Assembly (NCBI GenBank): GCA_002725445.1
Contig: PBPD01000156.1
Coordinates: forward strand, 1 to 5,059
Length of the DNA: 5,059 bases
Source of the DNA: Rickettsiales bacterium
GTDB taxonomy: Bacteria; Pseudomonadota; Alphaproteobacteria; Rickettsiales; UBA3002
Direction of reading: 5' to 3'
A program made the translations under genes and the position numbers. Numbering within the stretch: the first letter of the stretch is position 1; every line of letters begins with the position of its first letter. This document shows positions 1-5,059 of the stretch, piece by piece. Below the pieces are notes generated by a model. It was given only the letters and a program-made list of their open reading frames with translations. It was not told where the DNA came from and did not search any database.

Positions 1-531
1 ACCTGCCTGTATTACATCGGCGGTATCATCAAGCACGCTAAGGCAATCAATGCATTCAGTAACGCCAGCACCAACAGTTACAAACGTCTGGTACCGGGCT
101 ATGAAGCGCCTACCCTGCTGGCATATTCGTCGCGTAACCGTTCGGCGTCGATCCGTATTCCGTATGTGGCAAGCCCTAAAGGCAAGCGTATCGAAACACG
201 CTTCCCTGATTCTGCCGGCAACCCATATTACACCTTCGCAGCCCTGTTGATGGCAGGTCTGGACGGTATCGAGAACAAGATCCACCCAGGTGATGCGATG
301 GACAAAAACCTGTATGATCTGCCGCCAGAAGAGCTGAAAGACATTCCAACCATCAGCGCATCACTGCGTGAGTCGTTGGATGCACTGGATGCGGATCGCG
401 ACTTCCTGAAGAAGGGCGACGTATTCAACGATGATCAGATCGATGGCTATATTGCATTGAAACTGGAAGAAGTAGAAAAATGGGAAACCACCCCATCGCC
501 TATCGAATTCCAAATGTATTACAGCGTCTAG
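1..531 (+). CDS. glnA: Type I glutamine synthetase, C-terminal part (5' end outside window)
   Basis: ATP-dependent synthesis of glutamine from glutamate and ammonia, in a cytoplasmic dodecamer. The frame is open from base 1 to TAG at 529-531, giving the last 176 residues. From memory of the 469-residue E. coli enzyme, the fragment aligns without gaps, so fragment residue n equals E. coli n+293 (Met counted). This places the glutamate-site residues as expected: Arg in NSYKRLVPGYEAP (fragment R29), the flap Glu (E35), both Arg of RNRSASIRIP (R47, R52), and the metal ligand Glu and Arg of RIETRFPD (E65, R67). KNLYDLPPEE at 304-333 carries the adenylylated Tyr (fragment Y105, E. coli Tyr397 in mature numbering), so the enzyme is of the GSI-beta class controlled by GlnE. 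The C-terminus SPIEFQMYYSV resembles alphaproteobacterial GlnA, except that the usual His-Pro is Ser-Pro. The GTG at 166 is an internal Val codon and not a start. Confidence 0.98.
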   Translation, partial: TCLYYIGGIIKHAKAINAFSNASTNSYKRLVPGYEAPTLLAYSSRNRSASIRIPYVASPKGKRIETRFPDSAGNPYYTFAALLMAGLDGIENKIHPGDAMDKNLYDLPPEELKDIPTISASLRESLDALDADRDFLKKGDVFNDDQIDGYIALKLEEVEKWETTPSPIEFQMYYSV

Positions 532-552
532 CCTGCTCGACGCATCAGATAC

Positions 553-582
553 AAAAAGGGCGCCTTCAAGGCGCCCTTTTTT
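553..582. terminator. Bidirectional rho-independent terminator between glnA and the convergent unknown operon
   Basis: A perfect 7-bp G+C stem, GGGCGCC (558-564) and GGCGCCC (570-576), closes a 5-base TTCAA loop. It is flanked by AAAAA (553-557) on the left and TTTTTT (577-582) on the right. On the plus strand the hairpin is followed by a U-tract 27 bases after the glnA stop. On the minus strand the A-run becomes a U-tract, placing the same hairpin about 30 bases after the stop of the 176-residue gene. The flanking A and T runs can also pair and lengthen the stem. The symmetry and the convergent genes indicate termination from both sides. Confidence 0.92.
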
Positions 583-606
583 CTTCTACAAAATATTAGG
601 TTTTGC

Positions 607-1137
607 TTAAGTTGACTGCCCCAGCTGGCTCAGCATGTTAGCAATATGTTGCTGGCGCTGCTTCAGTTCTTCTACTTGCGCTTTATGCATAATACGATCC
701 AGCGACAGGCTGATCATTTCCATAAAGTTCGCCACGATGGATTCCATCTGGCGTTTAATCTTTTTCACAATCGGGTCTGCGATATTGCGGATTGCATCGG
801 TTGCATTGCTGCTGAACTTCGATGCACGTTCTTTATAATCGTCAATCGCCACATAAATTTTACGCAACGCACCTTCGATCTTGCTTTTGGAGCCGGTATG
901 TTTGCCCTCAGCGATAGTAATGAACTCTTCGCTCAGCACGTCAGCCGCATCACCAATTTGCTCTACCAAAGGCTCAACAATCTCCAATTGTTGCTCAGGA
1001 TTCACCACGAATTCACTTTCCACCGTGTCCAGCAACTCATCTGCCAGATCGTACAGATCGGTGATTTCGAAATATTTATCCTGCAACAATTCCGGCTTTG
1101 CCATCGCGGGTTGAGTGTTGGGATTACCGATTAACAT
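607..1137 (-). CDS. Unrecognised acidic, all-helical 176-residue protein
   Basis: I do not recognise a family. The protein is soluble-looking, with no signal peptide or membrane segment, and almost entirely compatible with helix. Residues 14-75 are acidic and Leu/Ile-rich (for example ITDLYDLADELLDTVESEF). A Lys/Gly/Ser-containing break follows at about 78-88 (GKHTGSKSKIEG). Residues 89-176 are amphipathic and include an Lys-Arg patch (IVKKIKRQM, about 123-131), a Met-rich stretch (MESIVANFMEMISLSLDRIM) and a Gln-rich C-terminal helix (EELKQRQQHIANMLSQL) that could form a coiled coil. The start at 1137 is supported by TAGGAG seven bases upstream; a second ATG at codon 12 lacks that spacing. 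It lies 34 bases after the 191-residue gene and is probably cotranscribed with it, ending at the shared terminator. Size and helicity resemble small granule- or envelope-associated helical proteins such as phasins, but I see no family motif, so this is only a loose comparison. Confidence 0.85.
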   Translation of the reverse strand: MLIGNPNTQPAMAKPELLQDKYFEITDLYDLADELLDTVESEFVVNPEQQLEIVEPLVEQIGDAADVLSEEFITIAEGKHTGSKSKIEGALRKIYVAIDDYKERASKFSSNATDAIRNIADPIVKKIKRQMESIVANFMEMISLSLDRIMHKAQVEELKQRQQHIANMLSQLGQST

Positions 1138-1144
1138 TTTACTG

Positions 1145-1150
1145 CTCCTA
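1145..1150 (-). promoter_or_regulatory. Shine-Dalgarno site of the 176-residue gene
   Basis: The minus strand reads TAGGAG, then seven bases (CAGTAAA), then ATG at 1137. This is the best ribosome binding site in the window. It fixes the start of the downstream gene and supports translation from the minus strand rather than from the overlapping plus-strand frame. It lies in the 34-base gap after the 191-residue gene, where no separate promoter is apparent. Confidence 0.75.
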
Positions 1151-1171
1151 CAGTCTTATCTAAATGTTTAC

Positions 1172-1747
1172 TTACCGTTGTTGATCCAAGGCCGAAGCCA
1201 ATTCTGCACGATGCTCCGCCATATCCGCGCGGTTCATCGCCTGCATTTGGTCTACTGTCAGACCACGTTCTTCAGCAGCACGTTGCTGCCAGTAATTCTG
1301 AGGCATTTGTCCTTGCACCTGTTGTTGGCCCAGCGCCGGCACTGCAACGGCAGCGGGTACTGCGGCAGTTACTTGCGGGTTGTTGCCAAACGGTGCCTTA
1401 ATCACATTACCACCTGCATCCATAGCAGTGGCGGTCAATTGCTCGGCGTGATCACCAACAAAACGGCCCGATACCAGACGAACACCAACATCGCCTACCC
1501 ACCAGATCGGCTTACCGATACTCACAACGGCGTTTGCTGCACCAGCAACCGCTTGTTTGCCAGCGCGACCCATCTCACCATGTGCAGCCGAATCCATCAC
1601 TTCTACAGCTGTACCGCCAATTACACCGGCAGAGTCAACGCCCGGGATAAAGCCCAACCAGTGCCCGAACCCTTTGAGGGTACGTGACAGCTTGGGCGCC
1701 CAACCTGGGTCTGCAACACTGTTATCTGTAACGTATGGGTCTGCCAT
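1172..1747 (-). CDS. Unrecognised Gly/Ala-rich 191-residue protein
   Basis: I do not recognise a family. Four regions are visible. Residues 1-20 contain an ADP-type duplication (ADPYVTDNSVADPGW). Residues 24-120 are rich in Gly, Ala and Val with short hydrophobic stretches (FGHWLGFIPGVDSAGVIGG; AVAGAANAVVSIGKPIWWVG; VGVRLVSGRFVGDH). They are too broken by Gly and charge to be clear membrane helices but could associate with membranes or pack as short helices. Residues 121-152 form a low-complexity Ala/Val/Pro then Gln-rich linker. Residues 153-191 form a charged helix (QRAAEERGLTVDQMQAMNRA and onward). There is no signal peptide. The ATG at 1747 follows an A/T-rich leader without a clear Shine-Dalgarno site; no better early start exists in frame. 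It is first in a probable two-gene operon, downstream of a PhoB-box-like sequence and an extended -10 element. Confidence 0.8.
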   Translation of the reverse strand: MADPYVTDNSVADPGWAPKLSRTLKGFGHWLGFIPGVDSAGVIGGTAVEVMDSAAHGEMGRAGKQAVAGAANAVVSIGKPIWWVGDVGVRLVSGRFVGDHAEQLTATAMDAGGNVIKAPFGNNPQVTAAVPAAVAVPALGQQQVQGQMPQNYWQQRAAEERGLTVDQMQAMNRADMAEHRAELASALDQQR

Positions 1748-1792
1748 AATTTGTTTGCGTAAACGTCGCCTAGTTAAATTTCCTTACTATCA

Positions 1793-1801
1793 AGTATAGC
1801 A
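1793..1801 (-). promoter_or_regulatory. Candidate extended -10 element for the unknown operon
   Basis: The minus strand reads TGC-TATACT, a good match to the extended -10 consensus TGn-TATAAT. The hexamer is at 1798-1793, predicting a transcription start near 1786 and a leader of roughly 39 bases. At 17 bases upstream the would-be -35 hexamer is ATCCTA, a poor match. This fits a promoter relying on the extended -10 and perhaps on an activator. The assignment rests only on sequence similarity. Confidence 0.4.
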
Positions 1802-1819
1802 AGCTTCTCTGGCGATAGG

Positions 1820-1837
1820 ATGACATTTTTATGACAA
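1820..1837 (-). promoter_or_regulatory. Candidate PhoB (Pho) box
   Basis: The minus strand reads TTGTCATAAAAATGTCAT. The classical Pho box is CTGTCATAWAWCTGTCAY, two 7-base repeats spaced 11 bases apart around an A/T-rich centre. The site agrees at 16 of 18 positions; only the two leading C bases of the repeats differ (T and A). A third, weaker copy, TGTCGT, lies just upstream at 1846-1841, starting 10 bases before the next repeat. The box ends 21 bases before the candidate -10, about one helical turn further than the roughly 10 bases typical of E. coli phoA. It would bring the two unknown genes under PhoR-PhoB control by phosphate. No pho gene is in the window to support this. Confidence 0.5.
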
Positions 1838-1879
1838 TTAACGACAAAAAGAAAAACGAAATTCTTTTTAATCAACACC

Positions 1880-2878
1880 TTATTCGGGGGCGAACGGCCG
1901 TTCAAGTAATAATTCTATACCCGAATCAATATCGATCTCGTTATGTAGCACCTGATGCACCACACGCGCGATTGGCATGTTCACGCCCAGCTTCTGCGAT
2001 ATCTGATAGACCGATTCGGCTGTCATCACCCCTTCGGTCAGGCCATGCTTGTTGCTTGGCACCACTTCATCGGGCTTGTTGCCCTGCCCGATTGCATAGC
2101 CCAGCGCCATATTACGTGATTTCTGGCTGGCGCAAGAAAGTATCAGATCGCCCATGCCGCACAAGCCCATCAATGTTTCTGAGCGTCCACCTTTAATGTC
2201 TGCCAGGCGGCTCATTTCGGCCATGCCGCGTGTCACCAATGCGGCGCGGGCATTTTCGCCCAAGCCCCGGCCAATGCAAATGCCGCTGGCAATCGCAATC
2301 ACGTTTTTGATCGCGCCGCCCACCTGTGCGCCCATCACGTCGTTGCTGTAATAAGGACGAAAGAACTTGCCGCCCATACTATAGATCAGCTTTTCGCCCA
2401 AAATCTGGTCCGTACAGGCAATAGTGGTAGCACTTGGCATGCCAGTCGCCACCTCTTTGGCGAAGTTAGGACCCGATAAAATCGCAATCGGATTATGCGG
2501 CAAAATGGCGCGCACAACTTCGCTCATCATCATCAGGCTACCCCGCTCTATCCCTTTGGTGGCAATCACCAACGGCACATTAGAGGCCAGCATATCGGAA
2601 ATGGAAATGCACAGCGCGCGCAAATATTGCGATGGCACCGCCAGAATCACATAGTCATGTTGGCAGACTTCGTTGAGTTCACTGGTAATCTGAATGCTCG
2701 GATCAATAAAAACATCGGGCAGATACGGCTCGTTCACGCGCCGCTTGGAAATACTGTCAATCACATGCTCGTTGCGTGTCCACAACGTCACATCGCTGCC
2801 TGCGCGGTTGGCGACAATGCCTAAGGCCGTGCCCCATCCCCCGGCGCCGATCACGCCTACTCTTGCTGCTTTTGTCAT
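1880..2878 (-). CDS. gpsA: Glycerol-3-phosphate dehydrogenase [NAD(P)+]
   Basis: Reduces dihydroxyacetone phosphate to sn-glycerol 3-phosphate with NAD(P)H in the cytoplasm, supplying the phospholipid backbone. The 332-residue length is normal for the family. The N-terminal Rossmann fold has GAGGWG at residues 11-16. Conserved ATKG (106-109, Lys108) and LSGPNFAKEV (134-143) follow. The helical C-terminal domain carries catalytic Lys191 in GGAIKNVIAIASG, the GLGENARAALVTRGMAEM block (205-222), GMGDLILSC with Asp244, SRN at 254-256, and EGVMTAESVY (282-291). All expected active-site blocks are present. The ATG at 2878 begins two residues before the usual basic start of the first beta strand; the site upstream (GGGAC) is weak. 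The gene begins 37 bases after the ileS stop on the same strand with no terminator between, so it is probably cotranscribed with ileS. Confidence 0.98.
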   Translation of the reverse strand: MTKAARVGVIGAGGWGTALGIVANRAGSDVTLWTRNEHVIDSISKRRVNEPYLPDVFIDPSIQITSELNEVCQHDYVILAVPSQYLRALCISISDMLASNVPLVIATKGIERGSLMMMSEVVRAILPHNPIAILSGPNFAKEVATGMPSATTIACTDQILGEKLIYSMGGKFFRPYYSNDVMGAQVGGAIKNVIAIASGICIGRGLGENARAALVTRGMAEMSRLADIKGGRSETLMGLCGMGDLILSCASQKSRNMALGYAIGQGNKPDEVVPSNKHGLTEGVMTAESVYQISQKLGVNMPIARVVHQVLHNEIDIDSGIELLLERPFAPE

Positions 2879-2915
2879 TCATCGTCCCGTTTTATTATTA
2901 TTCTTACGCCTTATA

Positions 2916-5059
2916 TTAGGCTGCTTTGGAAACCCCGATTACGATAGGCGAACCCTCCAGATTGTTCTCAAACGTAAAAGCAGCTCCTTCTGTTGTGCCC
3001 TGCTCGAGCGACGTAGCCAGCGTCTGCTCTGAAATGTAATCAGCAAAGCCCGTCACGGCTCCGACCACATTATCGGGCACTTGCAAACGTAAAGCAATTC
3101 TATCCGAAATGTCCAGCCCCGCGTCTTTACGTGCCTGCTGAATCATGCGCACAAGGTCGCGCGCAAGCCCTTCAGCTGCCAGTTCTGGCGTTATATTCAG
3201 GTCTAGCACCACGAGCGCATCATTGGTCGAAAGTGCGGCTGCACCTTCCACCCCTTGCTTCGGCTCCAGCTTCAGCTCGAATTCCTCCGGTTGCAAAACC
3301 TCGCCTGCAATATGCAATGCGTCGCCCTGCATCTCCCATTCGCCCTTTTTCGATGCCGGGATAATCTGCTTCACTTTTTGTGGCAAACGCTTGCCAATGA
3401 CCGGGAAGTTGAGTTTCAGGCTATGTTCGGCCATCTCATCCAGTCCCTGACTGCCCTCTTCCACCGCCTTCACGTTGATTTCGTCTTTAATCACATCGGC
3501 AATAGCGGAACCATAGCGCAGCTTCCAACGGTCTGTCACACCACTGTCGCGGGTGATAATTTGCACACTTTGCAATGGCTGGCGCACACGCTGGTTCACC
3601 TCGTTGCGGATCGACAGCGCGGTATTGCAAATGTCACGCACGCGATCCATATCATCGATCAGTTCTTCTGCCTGCGGAAAGTGATCCTCTTGCGGGAAGT
3701 CCGCCAAATGTACGCTTTCTTCCTCGCTCAACCCGCGATAGATCGCTTCGGTGGTCAGTGGCAAGAGCGGTGCGGCCACACGCGCCATCGCGTGCAGCAC
3801 GGTGTAGAGCGTGTCATACGCGTCCTGATCGGTGTCATCACCCGACTCGTTCCAGAAACGGTCTTTATTGCGGCGGATATACCAGTTATTCAGCACCTCG
3901 AAAAATTCCGAAATCGCCTTACACGCGCTCGGCGTGTCATATCCATCAAAGGCGGCTCTGGCCGTGGCAATCGCTTCGCGGCATTTCGCCAGAATATAGC
4001 GATCCATCAGATGTTCGCTATCGGCACGCAAGCGTGCCTTCACCCCATCCGCATTGGCATAGAGCGTGAAGAAATTATAGGCGTTCCACACCGGTTTGAT
4101 ATGCAGGCGCACCACATCGCGAATGAATTTGCCTTCCGGATCGACCGACAAATCAGAGCCGCGCATCACCGGCGAGGCCATCATCATCCAGCGCAGCGCA
4201 TCCGCGCCAAACTTGTCCATCACCTCTTTGGGGTCTTTATAATTCTTCAGTCGCTTGGAATATTTCAGCCCGGTTTCGGCATCCAGCACCACCCCGTGGC
4301 AAATACAGTTTTTGAACGGTGGACGGTCGAATAGCGCCGTTGCCAGAATAATCAACGTGTTGAACCAGCCGCGGGTCTGGCCGACATATTCGGTGATGAA
4401 ATCGGCCGGGAAATGGGTTTCGAACCATTCCTTATTTTCAAATGGGTAATGCACCTGCGCAAACGGCATCGAGCCAGACTCGAACCAGCAATCAAACACA
4501 TCAGGCACACGGCGCAGTGTGTAATGCGGGTTGAGCGGGTCGGGCTTGGTCAGCTCGTCAATGTAGGGGCGGTGCAGGTCTTTGACTTCCACGCCGAAAA
4601 ATTCTTCCAGCTCGGCAATCGAGCCGAATACATAGAGCTCGTCATTATCCGGATTGTCCGACTGCCAGATAGGAATCGGCGTGCCCCAGAAACGGTTACG
4701 CGAGATACTCCAATCAGGCGCGGTGGCCAGCATATGCCCCATTTGCCCATCACGGATATGTTCAGGAATCCAGTTGATCTGCTGGTTCAGCTCGACCGCG
4801 CGGTCACGAATTTTGGTTACCTCCACATACCAGCTCGGCAACGCCATATAAATAAGCGGGGTGTCGGTGCGCCAGCAATGCGGATAGTTGTGCACGTAAT
4901 CTTCGGCTTTCACCAGCTTATCAGTCAGCTTCAGCCAATGGGTGATGCGTAGATTTCCCAAGCCATATTTCAACAATTGTTCGGGCTTATATGGCTCCTC
5001 GTCGCATTTACCTTCGGTCTGCGCCACCACATTCAGACCTTTGAGCGATAATGGCGGGG
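2916..5059 (-). CDS. ileS: Isoleucyl-tRNA synthetase, type 2 (N-terminal part outside window)
   Basis: Charges tRNA-Ile with isoleucine in the cytoplasm. The frame is open from the right edge (first full codon 5057-5055) to TAA at 2918-2916, giving 713 residues. Type 2 enzymes run to about 1,030-1,090, so roughly 350 residues with HIGH and most of the editing domain are missing. The GTG at 5030 is an internal Val. Visible in order: the end of the CP1 region with YPHCWRTDTPLIY, then DWSISRNRFWGTPIPIW, FDCWFESGSMPFAQVHYPF and YVGQTRGWFNTL of the class Ia core. The KMSKS-loop equivalent reads KYSKRLKNYKDP (KYSKR at 4251-4265), followed by the anticodon-binding helical domain with FFEVLNNWYIRRNKDRFW. 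The long C-terminal domain has ELAAEGLARDLVRMIQQARK and AGLDISDRI. That last block, and the absence of a C-terminal zinc finger, mark the eukaryote-like type 2. The end at SKAA is intact. gpsA follows after 37 bases. Confidence 0.97.
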   Translation of the reverse strand, partial: PPLSLKGLNVVAQTEGKCDEEPYKPEQLLKYGLGNLRITHWLKLTDKLVKAEDYVHNYPHCWRTDTPLIYMALPSWYVEVTKIRDRAVELNQQINWIPEHIRDGQMGHMLATAPDWSISRNRFWGTPIPIWQSDNPDNDELYVFGSIAELEEFFGVEVKDLHRPYIDELTKPDPLNPHYTLRRVPDVFDCWFESGSMPFAQVHYPFENKEWFETHFPADFITEYVGQTRGWFNTLIILATALFDRPPFKNCICHGVVLDAETGLKYSKRLKNYKDPKEVMDKFGADALRWMMMASPVMRGSDLSVDPEGKFIRDVVRLHIKPVWNAYNFFTLYANADGVKARLRADSEHLMDRYILAKCREAIATARAAFDGYDTPSACKAISEFFEVLNNWYIRRNKDRFWNESGDDTDQDAYDTLYTVLHAMARVAAPLLPLTTEAIYRGLSEEESVHLADFPQEDHFPQAEELIDDMDRVRDICNTALSIRNEVNQRVRQPLQSVQIITRDSGVTDRWKLRYGSAIADVIKDEINVKAVEEGSQGLDEMAEHSLKLNFPVIGKRLPQKVKQIIPASKKGEWEMQGDALHIAGEVLQPEEFELKLEPKQGVEGAAALSTNDALVVLDLNITPELAAEGLARDLVRMIQQARKDAGLDISDRIALRLQVPDNVVGAVTGFADYISEQTLATSLEQGTTEGAAFTFENNLEGSPIVIGVSKAA

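Larger units (their letters stand above)
1748..1879 (-). promoter_or_regulatory. Intergenic region between gpsA and the unknown operon
   Basis: This 132-base A/T-rich gap is the only sizeable non-coding stretch in the window. Read on the minus strand it holds, in order, a T-rich tract just after the gpsA stop, three TGTC[G/A]T repeats, an extended -10 element, and a leader of about 39 bases to the ATG at 1747. It carries no strong G+C hairpin, so gpsA transcripts may partly read through into the unknown pair. The named sites within it are listed separately. Confidence 0.6.

Noticed and set aside
166..531. A separate small gene starting at GTG 166
   Set aside because: The frame is open upstream to base 1 and the whole translation aligns with glutamine synthetase, so the GTG is an internal valine codon.
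646..1134. A 162-codon plus-strand frame opposite the 176-residue gene
   Set aside because: The minus frame has a good Shine-Dalgarno site, an amphipathic helical product and an operon partner. The plus product is Cys/His/Phe-rich and has no convincing ribosome binding site.
1115..1687. A 190-codon plus-strand frame opposite the 191-residue gene
   Set aside because: The product is rich in Cys, His and Arg with no domain pattern, and its start lies inside the neighbouring minus-strand gene. The minus frame has a coherent modular composition and an upstream promoter-like region.
1846..1869. Inverted repeat AAAAAGAA / TTCTTTTT just after gpsA, a possible terminator
   Set aside because: The arms contain a single G-C pair each and the loop is 8 bases, so the hairpin would be very weak. 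It may be no more than A/T-rich sequence, so I did not list it as a terminator.
3255..4334. A 359-codon open frame on the plus strand
   Set aside because: It lies wholly antisense to ileS, whose protein matches its family throughout. The plus-strand product is rich in His, Arg and Ile without recognisable motifs, as expected of an antisense shadow.
2916..5030. An ileS start at the GTG at 5030
   Set aside because: The frame continues to the window edge, and the protein from 5030 would lack the HIGH motif and most of the editing domain. The true start is outside the window.

Overview
The window looks like ordinary chromosomal DNA from a proteobacterium, most likely an alphaproteobacterium. The glutamine synthetase tail keeps the proteobacterial GSI-beta adenylylation motif and ends in MYYSV as in alphaproteobacteria. 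The isoleucyl-tRNA synthetase is of the eukaryote-like type 2 that is also known from Rickettsiales. A deep-branching or Rickettsiales-related alphaproteobacterium is my best guess, but the assignment is inferred from remembered family features and was not searched.

Layout: the plus strand carries only the last 176 codons of glnA (1-531). A strong hairpin with T-tracts on both sides (553-582) separates it from everything to its right, which is transcribed leftward on the minus strand. Read in the direction of transcription from the right edge, the genes are ileS (5' end cut off by the window, stop at 2916), gpsA (2878-1880, 37 bases after ileS), a 132-base intergenic region, an unrecognised 191-residue protein (1747-1172), and an unrecognised helical 176-residue protein (1137-607, 34 bases further on). 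The last two form a probable two-gene operon that converges on glnA and shares its bidirectional terminator.

The known genes are housekeeping: ammonia assimilation (GlnA), charging of tRNA-Ile (IleS) and sn-glycerol 3-phosphate synthesis for phospholipids (GpsA). The part that deserves a second look is the unknown pair and its upstream region. That gap holds TTGTCATAAAAATGTCAT on the coding strand, which matches the classical 18-base PhoB box at 16 positions. A TGC-TATACT extended -10 element follows it 21 bases downstream with no good -35. If the box is real, the two unknown proteins belong to a phosphate-starvation response. No mobile element, CRISPR array, tRNA or rRNA gene was seen.
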